DNA of 64,000 nt from Leeuwenhoekiella blandensis MED217 (GTDB lineage: Bacteria > Bacteroidota > Bacteroidia > Flavobacteriales > Flavobacteriaceae), in assembly GCF_000152985.1 (NCBI RefSeq), contig NZ_CH672395.1, forward strand, positions 2,120,123-2,184,122. Direction: 5' to 3'. Every line of letters begins with the position of its first letter. Position 1 is the first letter of the stretch. Below the pieces are notes generated by a model that was given only the letters and a program-made list of their open reading frames with translations, had not been told where the DNA came from and ran no database searches. Both the position numbers and the translations under genes were made by a program. Below are positions 1 to 9,383 of the stretch, in pieces.

Positions 1-225
1 AAGAAGCGACAAGCGGCACGAGACGAAATTGAAGCGGAAAAGAAAAGTATAGAATGGGGCTCACAAATACGCAATTATGTATTGCATCCCTATAAACTCA
101 TCAAAGATGTGCGCACCGGCGAAGAAACCGGTAATACCGATGCCGTTCTCGACGGAGACCTAGATAATTTCTTAAAAGCCTATTTGATGATGACCGGCCA
201 AAAAGAAACCAGTAACGAATTATAG
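1..225 (+). CDS. prfB: Peptide chain release factor 2, C-terminal part
   Basis: This is the last 74 residues of a reading frame that enters from outside the window. It carries the RF2 tail, with a [10 protein letters not shown] stretch followed by a conserved IKDVRTG element. RF2 reads UGA and UAA stop codons and triggers peptide release in the ribosome. The codon-recognition and GGQ domains, and any programmed frameshift near the start, lie upstream and cannot be seen. It ends three bases before the ArsC-like gene, so the two are probably cotranscribed. RF2 is preferred to RF1 because of the tail sequence; that choice is by recall of the family. Confidence 0.88.
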   Translation, partial: KKRQAARDEIEAEKKSIEWGSQIRNYVLHPYKLIKDVRTGEETGNTDAVLDGDLDNFLKAYLMMTGQKETSNEL

Positions 226-228
226 AGT

Positions 229-573
229 ATGCTTAAAATATATCACAATCCACGTTGTAGAAAAAGTCGCGAAGGACTTGCTATTTTAGAAGAATCAGGA
301 AAAGAATATGATGTTGTGAAATATCTAGACAACCCACCTTCTTATATTGAATTGGCGGCGATCATTGGCAAACTCAAAATTCATGCTATTGACCTGGTAA
401 GAACGACCGAAAAAATCTGGAAAGAAGAGTATAAAGGAAAAGAACTCACCGATGAAGAAATCGTTCAAGCAATGGTTGAGAATCCTAAATTAATCGAGCG
501 TCCTATTGTAATTCTTGACAATGAAGCGGTTATAGGCAGGCCTCCCGAAAACATTAAGAGGCTGTTAAGATAA
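229..573 (+). CDS. ArsC/Spx-family protein (arsenate reductase-like)
   Basis: The 114-residue protein has the length and fold signature of glutaredoxin-type ArsC proteins. It begins with HNPRCRKSR, which places the catalytic Cys at residue 10, and it carries the conserved ERPIVI element near residue 91 that supplies an oxyanion-binding Arg. In characterised ArsC proteins this Cys attacks arsenate and is regenerated by glutathione/glutaredoxin. No arsenite pump or ArsR regulator lies nearby, so a general thiol-redox (Spx/YffB-like) role is equally possible. The ATG lies three bases after the prfB stop codon, indicating an operon. Confidence 0.85.
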   Translation: MLKIYHNPRCRKSREGLAILEESGKEYDVVKYLDNPPSYIELAAIIGKLKIHAIDLVRTTEKIWKEEYKGKELTDEEIVQAMVENPKLIERPIVILDNEAVIGRPPENIKRLLR

Positions 574-659
574 ATCGATTTACTTTAACACAATTTTAAC
601 CGAAGCAGATTAAACCAACTTTGTTTTTCTAGTCTAACAATTGAAACCTTAAAACGACT

Positions 660-3170
660 ATGAAAAATAAATTTCTACTAAGCTTATTTTGTCTTTTTAC
701 GACACTAGCTTTTTCACAATCTTCTAACTATGCAATTACCGGTAAGGTAACCGATAAGGATGCAGGTATTCCTCTGGAATATGCAACCGTTACCGTTACC
801 GATGTTAACAATGCCCAAGATGTTGAAGGAGGAATTACCGATATGGAAGGTAATTTCCGCGTTGAAGTTCCTCAAGGGGAATACAACATCAAAATAGAAT
901 ACATCTCTTTTCAGCCTATTACGTTAAAGCGAACGCTTAATGCAGACCTTAATTTAGGAACTATTCAATTAGAGTTTGCTGCTTCAGATCTTGACGAAGT
1001 TACCGTAGTGGCAGAAACGACTACCGTAGACATTCGTCTTGATAAAAAGATCTACAACATTGGTAAAGATTTAACGACTGCCGGTGGTACAGTAAGTGAC
1101 GCACTTAACAATGTGCCGTCAGTATCTGTTGATGTTGAAGGCGGAATTAGCCTTCGTGGAAACGAGAACGTACGTATTTTAATTAACGGAAAACCTTCGG
1201 CACTTGCCGGTTTTGGTTCTACCGATGTATTGAGACAACTTCCTGCAGATGCGATTGAGCGTGTAGAAGTGATCACCTCTCCTTCTGCGCGTTATGATGC
1301 TGAAGGTACTGCCGGTATTTTAAACATTATCCTACGTAAAGAGAAAACATTAGGATTCAACGGTTCGATCAACGGAAGTTTAGGAAATCCTGATCTAGCT
1401 AGCATTTCTGCTAACTTAAACCTGCGTACCGATAAATTCAATGTTTTCAACACGACTTCTTATAGATATTCAAGTTCACCGGGTAACGGATACTTCGACA
1501 CCCGCTACAACACAACAGATGATATCACGCCTACGTACGAGCGTATCATTGAAGATCGCGATATCCAGCGTTTAAATCGCGGATTCAATACTAACCTTGG
1601 TTTAGAATATTATTTAACCGATAGATCTTCAATTACAGGTTCTGTATTCTATAGAAATGGTAATGATGTAGATGAGACTACAAACCTTACCCAAAGTTTT
1701 AATAATTCAGCTCCTGTTTTAGAAACTTCGCGTATTGAGCGTCAAAAAGAAAAAGACGATCGTTATCAGTTCGCCTTAAACTACATCAACCGCTTCAATG
1801 ATGAAGGGCATCAGTTAACTGCAGATTTGCAATACACTACAAGTGATGAAACTCAAAATACGTTCATCAATGAAGATATAACCCTAAATACAGAAAATAC
1901 AGATCCTATAATCGCAGAGCGTTTATTGAGCATCGAAAAGCAAGATGAGTATTTGGTTCAGGCAGATTATGTACTTCCTTTTGGTGAAGGTTCACAATTT
2001 GAAGCAGGATATCGTGGTACTTTTGAAAATGAAGTAACTGATTATCGTGTAAATCAAGAGCAAATTGCTAATTCAAATAATTTTGTTCAAAACGATACCT
2101 TGACAAACGTATTTGATTACACAGAAAATGTAAACGCGGTATATACACAGTTAGGAAGTAAATTTGGTAAATTCTCTGTACTTGCCGGTTTACGTCTGGA
2201 GAATACCCAATTAAAAGGACAAATAGGTTCTGCTTTAACTGAAGCTGAATTACAAGATATTTACGGGTTTGAGATCAACACCGATTTTGACAACAATTAC
2301 TTAGGACTTTTCCCTACGCTTAACTTAACTTTTGAGTTGAACGAAAGAGAAAATGTGACTTTAGGATATAACCGCCGTATTAACAGACCTAGAGGTTGGT
2401 TCTTAAATCCGTTCCCGGATAGAAGCAGCCGTAACAACGTATTTCAAGGAAATCCTAACCTGCAACCTGCATTTGCAAATGCATATGATTTGGGGTATTT
2501 AAAGCGTTGGGATAAATTAACCCTTACCTCTTCTGTTTATTTCCAAAGAGAAACCGAATCTTTTGAAGTGGTTCAAGAGATCATTGAACTACAAGGACAA
2601 GGGTCCAATACAAACGGAAACACGGTAATTCGTAGCATCCCTGTAAACCTTTCTTCAAATGAGCGTTTAGGTGCAGAAATAGGTTTACTATACAACCCGG
2701 CAAAATGGTTACGTCTTAATGGTAGTTTTAACTTCTTTCAGTTCAATACTGAAGGGTTCTTTAATAACGTAGATTACAGCGCTAAGAACACCAGCTACTT
2801 TGCGCGTTTCAGCTCTAAAGTTTCACTACCTTGGAGTATCGACTGGCAAACCAATGCTTTTTACCGTGGTGCTGCCCAAAATGCACAGTCTGACACAGAC
2901 GGAATTCTATCTGTAGATCTTGCTTTAAGTAAAGACTTATTTGATGATAAAGCTACGATCTCGATGAACGTGAGCGATTTATTTAACGGTAGAAAACGCA
3001 GTCAGGTAACAACAAACGACTTGTTTACCAGAGACAGCGAGTTTCAGTGGAGACAAAGACAAGTCAACTTATCATTTGTGTATCGCTTCAACCAGCGTAA
3101 AAACGATAGACAGAATAACAGACAGCCTTCTATGAATGACGATGATGACGGTGGAGATTTCCAAGGATAA
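660..3170 (+). CDS. Outer-membrane beta-barrel receptor with CarboxypepD_reg and plug domains
   Basis: The protein of 836 residues begins with a signal peptide ending near LAFSQ (residue 20). A carboxypeptidase-regulatory-like domain follows (about 25-110, GKVTDKDAGIPLEYATV), then a TonB-plug-like segment (about 115-225, with VSVDVEGGISLRGNENVRI and IERVEVITSPSARYDAEG), and a long barrel with many aromatic alternating strands. It belongs to the outer-membrane beta-barrel family common in Bacteroidota. The substrate cannot be told from sequence; no SusD partner is adjacent, which argues against a classic polysaccharide-uptake pair. The C-terminus is an acidic, Asp-rich tail (DDDDGGDFQG). A hairpin terminator follows closely. 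Confidence 0.88.
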   Translation: MKNKFLLSLFCLFTTLAFSQSSNYAITGKVTDKDAGIPLEYATVTVTDVNNAQDVEGGITDMEGNFRVEVPQGEYNIKIEYISFQPITLKRTLNADLNLGTIQLEFAASDLDEVTVVAETTTVDIRLDKKIYNIGKDLTTAGGTVSDALNNVPSVSVDVEGGISLRGNENVRILINGKPSALAGFGSTDVLRQLPADAIERVEVITSPSARYDAEGTAGILNIILRKEKTLGFNGSINGSLGNPDLASISANLNLRTDKFNVFNTTSYRYSSSPGNGYFDTRYNTTDDITPTYERIIEDRDIQRLNRGFNTNLGLEYYLTDRSSITGSVFYRNGNDVDETTNLTQSFNNSAPVLETSRIERQKEKDDRYQFALNYINRFNDEGHQLTADLQYTTSDETQNTFINEDITLNTENTDPIIAERLLSIEKQDEYLVQADYVLPFGEGSQFEAGYRGTFENEVTDYRVNQEQIANSNNFVQNDTLTNVFDYTENVNAVYTQLGSKFGKFSVLAGLRLENTQLKGQIGSALTEAELQDIYGFEINTDFDNNYLGLFPTLNLTFELNERENVTLGYNRRINRPRGWFLNPFPDRSSRNNVFQGNPNLQPAFANAYDLGYLKRWDKLTLTSSVYFQRETESFEVVQEIIELQGQGSNTNGNTVIRSIPVNLSSNERLGAEIGLLYNPAKWLRLNGSFNFFQFNTEGFFNNVDYSAKNTSYFARFSSKVSLPWSIDWQTNAFYRGAAQNAQSDTDGILSVDLALSKDLFDDKATISMNVSDLFNGRKRSQVTTNDLFTRDSEFQWRQRQVNLSFVYRFNQRKNDRQNNRQPSMNDDDDGGDFQG

Positions 3171-3204
3171 TTTTGAACACCCTTTCATTCCTTTATAATG
3201 ACGC

Positions 3205-3238
3205 AAAGCCATTTCGATAAGAAATGGCTTTTGCTTTT
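3205..3238 (+). terminator. Rho-independent terminator after the receptor gene
   Basis: An 11-bp perfect stem (AAAGCCATTTC with GAAATGGCTTT) closes a GATAA loop and runs into TTGCTTTT. It lies 34 bases after the stop codon of the receptor. Confidence 0.75.
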
Positions 3239-3306
3239 AGTAAAAAGTTCACGCTAGAAATCTGGGAGAAAAGATTCAAAGTATTGCATCTAGTAAATAC
3301 CAATAA

Positions 3307-3335
3307 AAAAACCTGCTTTAAAAAAGCAGGTTTTT
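3307..3335. terminator. Bidirectional terminator between receptor and small membrane protein
   Basis: AAAAACCTGCTTT pairs with AAAGCAGGTTTTT around a short A-rich loop, so either strand ends in a U tract. It sits between the plus-strand receptor and the minus-strand gene that stops at 3365. The bases just before it (CCAATAAAAAA) resemble the tail of the dispersed repeat at 5105 and 47739, but the match is too short to call a copy. Confidence 0.75.
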
Positions 3336-3364
3336 GAACTTAAAATTATATAGAGTAATACTTA

Positions 3365-3535
3365 TTAATTTCCGCGCTCTAATTTTTTCTTTTCACGAAT
3401 TTCTTTCATTCGCTCTACAAATGCTCCACCAATCCAATAAGGTAGAATAGATACTAAAAAAATCATTAACCAAAATCCCATGGTTGCGATGGTTAAAAAT
3501 GCTAAAAAGCCTAAGTATTGATCAAATTCAAACAT
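3365..3535 (-). CDS. Small hypothetical membrane protein (56 aa)
   Basis: This short protein has one long hydrophobic segment (about residues 7-38) that could be one long or two short membrane helices, followed by a basic, charged tail (ERMKEIREKKKLERGN). I chose the ATG that gives MFEFDQYLGF; a start 24 bases upstream would add a polar stretch that does not look like an N-terminus. I do not recognise the family. A bidirectional terminator lies just downstream, and the gene is divergent from fumC. Confidence 0.6.
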   Translation of the reverse strand: MFEFDQYLGFLAFLTIATMGFWLMIFLVSILPYWIGGAFVERMKEIREKKKLERGN

Positions 3536-3653
3536 AATATGGTTTTTGTCTGATTGCAAATTTAAGTATTCTTAATTAAAAAACACAAGAGTTTTTTTAA
3601 GTTATAAACATATTTATAACAGCTGCAATCGATAGTAATTACACGCAATCCAT

Positions 3654-3661
3654 TATTTTTG
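3654..3661 (+). promoter_or_regulatory. Putative -7 promoter box of fumC
   Basis: TATTTTTG matches the Bacteroidota TAnnTTTG -7 consensus and lies 22 bases before the fumC ATG. No clear TTG -33 box was found at the expected spacing. Confidence 0.45.
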
Positions 3662-3683
3662 TAAGACTACTAAAATAACCGAA

Positions 3684-5078
3684 ATGGAATATAGAATTGA
3701 GAAAGATACGCTGGGCGAAGTGAAAGTTCCGGCAGATAAAATTTGGGGCGCTCAGACGGAGCGTTCTCGCAATAATTTCAAAATTGGCAATCCGGCTTCT
3801 ATGCCGTTAGAGATCGTTTACGGTTTTGCCTACTTAAAGAAAGCAGCAGCGTATACCAACAATGAGTTAGGGGTGCTTTCAGAAGAAAAAAGAGATTTGA
3901 TCGCTCAGGTTTGTGATGAGATTTTAGAAGGAAAACACGATGATCAGTTTCCATTGGTGATTTGGCAAACTGGTTCTGGTACGCAAAGTAACATGAACGT
4001 AAACGAAGTGATCGCAAACCGTGCGCACATTCTTGCCGGAAAAAAACTGGGAGAAGGAGAAAAAACCCTTCAGCCTAATGATGATGTGAATAAATCTCAA
4101 TCTTCAAACGACACCTTCCCTACCGGAATGCACATCGCCGCCTACAAGAAGGTTATGGAAGTAACGCTTCCGGGAGTGATTAAACTTCGCAATACGCTGA
4201 AGAAGAAATCTGATGATTTCCGTGAAGTGGTAAAAATTGGTCGTACGCATTTAATGGATGCCACTCCCCTAACCTTAGGTCAGGAATTTTCTGGCTACGT
4301 ATCTCAATTAGATCACGGCATCAAAGCCTTAGAACATACTTTAGACCACTTGTCTGAACTCGCTCTTGGCGGAACTGCTGTAGGAACGGGTTTAAACACA
4401 CCAAAAGGCTATGCAAAATTAGTAGCCGATTATATCGCTAAGTTCACCGAGCAACCTTTTAAAACTGCAGAAAATAAATTTGAAGCTTTGGCAGCACACG
4501 ATGCGATCGTAGAATCTCACGGTGCATTGAAACAATTGGCAGTTTCTCTCAATAAAATTGCTAATGATATTCGTTTGCTTGCCAGCGGACCGCGTTCAGG
4601 AATTGGCGAGATCACAATTCCGGCAAACGAACCGGGGTCTTCTATTATGCCGGGTAAAGTAAATCCTACGCAATGTGAAGCGCTTACAATGGTTTGCGCT
4701 CAGGTTGTAGGTAACGATATGGCGATCGCTGTAGGCGGAATGCAAGGACAGTACGAACTCAACGTCTTTAAACCGGTGATGGCAACCAACTTTTTACACA
4801 GCGCGCAACTTATAGGTGACGCATGCGCTTCGTTTGAAGAGCATTGTGCTGCGGGTATTGAACCTAACCATCCACGTATTAAAACCATGCTTGAAAATTC
4901 GTTGATGCTGGTTACCGCCTTAAATACCAAAATAGGATATTATAAAGCTGCAGAAATCGCAAATACTGCGCACCAAAACGGAACCACGCTACGCGAGGAA
5001 GCTGTAAATCTTGGTTATGTTACTCCTGAAGAATTTGATGAGTGGGTAAAACCTGAAGATATGGTAGGTGAAATGTAA
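3684..5078 (+). CDS. fumC: Fumarate hydratase class II
   Basis: This enzyme interconverts fumarate and L-malate in the citric acid cycle, in the cytoplasm, without an iron-sulfur cluster. The 464-residue length matches FumC. It shows [18 protein letters not shown] near residue 100, [11 protein letters not shown] near 190 containing the active-site His, and the superfamily signature [11 protein letters not shown] near 318 on the flexible catalytic loop. The gene is monocistronic: a promoter box precedes it, and a dispersed repeat plus a strong bidirectional terminator follow. Confidence 0.97.
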   Translation: MEYRIEKDTLGEVKVPADKIWGAQTERSRNNFKIGNPASMPLEIVYGFAYLKKAAAYTNNELGVLSEEKRDLIAQVCDEILEGKHDDQFPLVIWQTGSGTQSNMNVNEVIANRAHILAGKKLGEGEKTLQPNDDVNKSQSSNDTFPTGMHIAAYKKVMEVTLPGVIKLRNTLKKKSDDFREVVKIGRTHLMDATPLTLGQEFSGYVSQLDHGIKALEHTLDHLSELALGGTAVGTGLNTPKGYAKLVADYIAKFTEQPFKTAENKFEALAAHDAIVESHGALKQLAVSLNKIANDIRLLASGPRSGIGEITIPANEPGSSIMPGKVNPTQCEALTMVCAQVVGNDMAIAVGGMQGQYELNVFKPVMATNFLHSAQLIGDACASFEEHCAAGIEPNHPRIKTMLENSLMLVTALNTKIGYYKAAEIANTAHQNGTTLREEAVNLGYVTPEEFDEWVKPEDMVGEM

Positions 5079-5104
5079 GCACCTCAATTTCAACAGCAAA
5101 CTGA

Positions 5105-5220
5105 CTTTGGGTAGCAAGTGAACTGCCTCAGAGCAAGCTCATGAAGAATTGGTAGGAAACGAATTTTTAATTTCGAAGCAAGCCTAAGTGTATTAAACCC
5201 TTTGGCGGTGCCAATAAAAA
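5105..5220 (+). repeat. Dispersed intergenic repeat, copy A
   Basis: This noncoding stretch between fumC and the terminator matches a second stretch at 47739-47890 in the same orientation. Shared blocks are GTGAACTGCCTCAGAGCAAG-like, GGAAACGAATnTTnAATTTCG and an identical 3' block beginning ACCCTTTGGCGGTGCCAATA. Copy A lacks the two extra palindromes found in copy B. Its A-rich 3' end merges into the terminator hairpin at 5217. Function unknown. Confidence 0.8.
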
Positions 5221-5248
5221 AAGGAGAAGCATTTGCTTCTCCTTTTTT
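5217..5248. terminator. Bidirectional terminator between fumC and ccsBA
   Basis: AAAAAAGGAGAAGC pairs perfectly with GCTTCTCCTTTTTT around an ATTT loop. It serves the convergent fumC and ccsBA genes. Confidence 0.88.
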
Positions 5249-5266
5249 ATTTAATCGAACTACAAT

Positions 5267-8200
5267 TTATTTCTTATAGAATTTTTTGTACTTAGGATAT
5301 GCGATGAGCGCAAAAACAATCACACCGGCAAAAATACCGATCGCTTTATTCAAATTGAGAATGTTATCTCCACTCGCATAACTGTGTAATCCCGAAAGCC
5401 AGAAGTTCACACCAAAATAGGTCATCAAAATACTTCCGTAAGCTAATATGGACATCAGGTTGAAAAACCATCGGCCGCGTAATCCCGGAACCAGACGCAT
5501 ATGAATTACAAAAGCATATACCATAATGCTGATGAGCGCCCAGGTTTCTTTAGGGTCCCAACCCCAATAACGTCCCCAGCTTTCGTTGGCCCATTGTCCG
5601 CCCAAGAAGTTACCTATGGTAAGCATTACCAATCCAACGGTAAGTGCCATTTCGTTGATGATCGTAAGTTCCTTGATGTTGAGATCCATTCGTTTTTTAT
5701 TCTTAGAATTGGTCAGAAGCATCAACAGCAATGACACAATTCCTAAGATCATTCCGAGGGTAAAAGGACCGTAACTCGCCACGATCACCGCTACGTGAAT
5801 CATCAACCAATAACTATCAAGAACCGGCTGTAAATTTGAAATCGCCGGATTCAACCAGTTCATACTTGCTCCCCATAAAATAAAACCGGCAACAAAGGCG
5901 GTACTCGCAATAGTAAGCGAACTCTTTCTACCAAAAGCCAATCCAAAGAACATCGTTGCCCAACCTACATATAAAATAGACTCATAGGCATCACTCCAAG
6001 GTGCGTGACCCGAAATGTACCAACGCCAGATAAGTCCGGCAGTGTGTAAGGCAAACAAGATCCCTACAGCCAAACCACTCAGCCTAACCATCGTTTTAAT
6101 AAAGCGGTTGTCTTTAAAAATGCGAATGATCACAAAAACAAACATCACGATACTTGCCAGTAAATACATCCAGTAGAGCTTGGTAAAAATATCGTGCTTG
6201 TTGTAGAAAACTTCAGCATCAATTTTATTCTCAGAAGGCATAACTTCACTTCCGTATTTTTCCTGAAAGCTTTTTATACTGTTCAGAAAGGTATCGGCTT
6301 TAGAAAAATCACCAGTTTCCTTTCCTTCACGCAAAGCGGAAAAGTAAAGCGGTAAGATCTGTTTCGTATACAAAGAATCCATACCCTTATATCCAGACTC
6401 ATTAAGTTCAGGATAAGAGACCCATTTGTTGTTTTCATCATTGATGAGTGGGAATATTTTGAGAATTTCGCCACTTACAGCACGATTCAAAAGCCCTAGA
6501 CGTTCAGCAATATCTATAAAGTCTTTATCAAAACTGTTTTTTACTTCCGCCTGATAGGCTGCAGTAATGTAGGGATCAAGTTTGTTACGTCCCATATCAT
6601 CAATAAAGTCAAGCGCACTGAGATACTTTTGTTCCTTTGGGACGCCAATAATTCCACGCAAACTATCATTTGCCGGTTTTACATAGATCAGGTCTACATT
6701 GTACCAGAAAAACGGGGTTTCAACCATCGAAAGAAAAACCTGATCTGCAGTAAGCCCTTCGTACGTATCGCTACGGCTAAGTTTTCTAAGAAGTTTACTT
6801 GAAAATGTATTCACCGGCATCATACGCCCACCATCATCCTGAATGACCAGTTTTCCAAATTTCGCAGCTTCTTCCGCAGGAACTTTATTTGCAGTAAGCA
6901 TAGAGTCTATTTGCTGTGCAGTTGGCAACGTATGCTGTTGCTCTTCGACTACCGTAGCAGACCCCGGAATAAAATCCTCAGGTTGCTCTTCTACAATTTC
7001 AGTATTTCCATTTTCAACAATAACTTCCTGCTCCTGCGCTTGAAGTTGCATTCCGCTAAAAGCTATTAAAGCAATCACTGCGGAAAGCTTAGCTTTTCTG
7101 GCTTTCACTTTATCCAGACGTACTTTTAAGTCTCCAAAACGACTTCCTTTGTCAAAAAGAATGATCATCAAGCCTAGATACAGCAAGAAATAACCAATAT
7201 AGGTAATCCACGTTCCTACCATATCGTGATTTACTGAAAGTACGGTTCCCAATTCATCAGGATCAAAACTCGCCTGAAAAAAGCGATAGCCTTGATGATC
7301 CAAAACGTGATTCATATAAATATCATATTCAAACGACTGCTGCGGGCCATCTATCACCGTCACTTTACTTTCGTAAGAAGAATAAGCGTTTGTAGTACCC
7401 GGATAGCGCTCTGCAATAAAGTCTTTCAGTTTAATTGAAAAAGGTAATTCTTCGGCCAGACTACCATAAGCCATATGGAATTTAAGGTCACCAACATCTG
7501 TAGAAACCATTTCGTTATTAAACCCTTTTCCTCCTAAAAGTCCTACCGTTTCCTGACCTTCAGCGGTGGTTATGGTCACAAAAAGCGCATCTTGCTGTCC
7601 CTTTTGCTTAGGGAAAGCTTCAACGATTCCATTTTTACCTTTGATCACCGGATCAGGAATAACGAATTGCATTCCGCCTAACTGATACAAAGCACGCAGT
7701 TTAAGCTCTTGAACACTGTCTTTTGCAACTTCATAATCGGTTTGTGTTGCCATCACGCGCGTACTTCCTTCAAAAGGTGTGTTGATGGTGTAGTTCTCTC
7801 CGTCATAACCTATGTTGATTGCGCCTTCGGTAGGTTTGTTAAGCGCAAAAAGCATATTGTGAATACTTGCTACAGTACCATCTTCAAGATAATGCTCGTG
7901 ACGTTGCCCATCACCGGCTTCTACGATCTTTAATTGAGCTTTACCATCTGTGCTCTCGATCAGTCCTTCTTCTGCCCCGTCAATAAATTTTGAAAAGGAA
8001 ATGCTTACTGGCTTTCCGTCAAAATCGGTTTCCCAAGTAAAGCTATTATCTAATCGCGTAGACAGGTTAAGACGTTTGGGTTCTAGTTTACGACGCATAG
8101 GTGCACCATCGCGCTCGCCATCAATAAAAACATTTAAATAGGTTTTCTCGGTAAGAAAAGTGTTTTGAGTCTCGCCTTCTCGTATAGGCATCACCCCTTC

Positions 8201-8512
8201 AAAACCTACATAGCGCGTCCAGGCAGCACCAAAAATGATCAGGATAAAAGCTGCGTGAAAAACGAGTGTAGACCATTTTTCTTTACGCCATAGTCTAAAC
8301 GTCCAGATGTTACCAATAAAGTTAATAATGAACAAAATATGAATAAGCTCAAACCACCAGACTTCATAAACAAGTTCACGAGTATACGGGGTGGGTGAAG
8401 TTTCTTGGCCGGCGTCAAGGATGGTCCCAGTTGCCATCGCTACAGCATAAACAATAAATAAAACGGCCATTAATCGGGTAGAAAACAGAAAATCTGCAAT
8501 ACGTTTTTGCAT
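5267..8512 (-). CDS. ccsBA: Fused cytochrome c maturation protein (ResB-CcsA type)
   Basis: This protein of 1081 residues combines both halves of the System II haem-delivery and ligation machine, which attaches haem to periplasmic cytochromes c. The N-terminal half is ResB/CcsB-like, with membrane helices near residues 10-30, 60-80 and 90-110 and a large periplasmic domain ending with a helix near 465-485. A hydrophilic insert of roughly 270 residues follows (about 520-790). The C-terminal CcsA part has several helices and the haem-binding tryptophan motif WGWDPKETWALI near 1000. I chose the ATG giving MQKRIADFL; an in-frame ATG 42 bases upstream would add an unlikely Cys-rich leader. No cytochrome gene is adjacent. 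Confidence 0.92.
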   Translation of the reverse strand: MQKRIADFLFSTRLMAVLFIVYAVAMATGTILDAGQETSPTPYTRELVYEVWWFELIHILFIINFIGNIWTFRLWRKEKWSTLVFHAAFILIIFGAAWTRYVGFEGVMPIREGETQNTFLTEKTYLNVFIDGERDGAPMRRKLEPKRLNLSTRLDNSFTWETDFDGKPVSISFSKFIDGAEEGLIESTDGKAQLKIVEAGDGQRHEHYLEDGTVASIHNMLFALNKPTEGAINIGYDGENYTINTPFEGSTRVMATQTDYEVAKDSVQELKLRALYQLGGMQFVIPDPVIKGKNGIVEAFPKQKGQQDALFVTITTAEGQETVGLLGGKGFNNEMVSTDVGDLKFHMAYGSLAEELPFSIKLKDFIAERYPGTTNAYSSYESKVTVIDGPQQSFEYDIYMNHVLDHQGYRFFQASFDPDELGTVLSVNHDMVGTWITYIGYFLLYLGLMIILFDKGSRFGDLKVRLDKVKARKAKLSAVIALIAFSGMQLQAQEQEVIVENGNTEIVEEQPEDFIPGSATVVEEQQHTLPTAQQIDSMLTANKVPAEEAAKFGKLVIQDDGGRMMPVNTFSSKLLRKLSRSDTYEGLTADQVFLSMVETPFFWYNVDLIYVKPANDSLRGIIGVPKEQKYLSALDFIDDMGRNKLDPYITAAYQAEVKNSFDKDFIDIAERLGLLNRAVSGEILKIFPLINDENNKWVSYPELNESGYKGMDSLYTKQILPLYFSALREGKETGDFSKADTFLNSIKSFQEKYGSEVMPSENKIDAEVFYNKHDIFTKLYWMYLLASIVMFVFVIIRIFKDNRFIKTMVRLSGLAVGILFALHTAGLIWRWYISGHAPWSDAYESILYVGWATMFFGLAFGRKSSLTIASTAFVAGFILWGASMNWLNPAISNLQPVLDSYWLMIHVAVIVASYGPFTLGMILGIVSLLLMLLTNSKNKKRMDLNIKELTIINEMALTVGLVMLTIGNFLGGQWANESWGRYWGWDPKETWALISIMVYAFVIHMRLVPGLRGRWFFNLMSILAYGSILMTYFGVNFWLSGLHSYASGDNILNLNKAIGIFAGVIVFALIAYPKYKKFYKK

Positions 8513-8612
8513 GATAAAGTTGCAATTTTTTGATGGCGCGAAGGTACGAAACAAATGAGCATTAATAAAGCTTTAACGCCTCCTAATCGCAAGGCTTTTT
8601 ATCTATTTTGTT

Positions 8613-8620
8613 TACTTTTG
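8613..8620 (+). promoter_or_regulatory. Putative -7 box just before a GTG start
   Basis: TACTTTTG fits TAnnTTTG and ends only four bases before the GTG at 8625. If it is used, the mRNA would be leaderless or nearly so. No -33 box was identified. Confidence 0.35.
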
Positions 8621-8624
8621 AAGC

Positions 8625-9383
8625 GTGATCACAGTTTCGATAATAGGTACAGGAAATGTCGCTTTTCATCTCGCTAAAGCTTTTAGCAAGGCACAAATGA
8701 TTCATATGCAGTTTGTTGCAGGGAGATCACGAGAAAAGCTTGTAGCCTTTCAGTCTTTTGCAAACACTACTATGCAACTCAGCGCGTTAGGGCAAAGTGA
8801 CATCATACTCATTGCAGTAAGTGATGACAGCATCGCTCAAGTTGCAGCTGAAATTCCGGAGACGAATGCACTTATTGTACACACTTCCGGAAGTACCAGC
8901 TTAGAAGTTTTAGAACCCCGTGAGCGCATTGGCGTGTTTTATCCTTTACAGACATTCTCTAAAAACAAAGAGCTGAATTACAAAAAGATACCCTTTTTAA
9001 TTGAAGTTAAAATTGAGGAGGATTTACAGCTGCTTTCTAAACTGACTCATGCGCTTCAGGCAGAACATTTCAGAATGAATTCTAAAGAGCGCGCTGCATA
9101 CCATCTTGCTGCAGTCTTCAGTAATAATTTTACAAATCACATCCTGACAGAATCCGAAACGCTCTGTGAGCAGCACCGGATTTCATTCCAACTCTTGAAG
9201 CCTCTGCTTGAAGAAACGATTGAGAAAGCCTTTGAAAAAGGACCAGAAAATAGCCAAACCGGTCCTGCAAAGCGAAACGACTCTAAAACTATTGAAAAAC
9301 AATTGGCAGCGCTACAAACAACCGAGCAAAAAGATTTATATACTACTTTAACCAAAGCAATACAAAAGCATTATGAGCGATAA
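8625..9383 (+). CDS. Rossmann-like NAD(P)-binding protein with DUF2520 domain
   Basis: The N-terminus carries a dinucleotide-binding GTGNVAFHLAKAF loop (residues 8-20) in a beta-alpha-beta start, similar to F420/NADP and pyrroline-5-carboxylate reductase folds. The C-terminal half (about 130-245) matches the helical DUF2520 dimerisation domain. The reaction is unknown; family members are thought to be oxidoreductases or ketopantoate-reductase-like. GTG is chosen as start because the nucleotide-binding strand begins at once. The last 11 bases overlap the next gene, implying translational coupling to the KdsC-type phosphatase. Confidence 0.85.
   Translation: MITVSIIGTGNVAFHLAKAFSKAQMIHMQFVAGRSREKLVAFQSFANTTMQLSALGQSDIILIAVSDDSIAQVAAEIPETNALIVHTSGSTSLEVLEPRERIGVFYPLQTFSKNKELNYKKIPFLIEVKIEEDLQLLSKLTHALQAEHFRMNSKERAAYHLAAVFSNNFTNHILTESETLCEQHRISFQLLKPLLEETIEKAFEKGPENSQTGPAKRNDSKTIEKQLAALQTTEQKDLYTTLTKAIQKHYER

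Noticed and set aside
229..573. ArsC-like gene as part of an arsenic resistance operon
   Set aside because: No arsenite pump, ArsR regulator or methyltransferase lies nearby; the gene is attached to prfB.
3301..3312. CCAATAAAAAA near a terminator as another copy of the dispersed repeat
   Set aside because: Only about eleven bases match and they are mostly A, so chance is a sufficient explanation.
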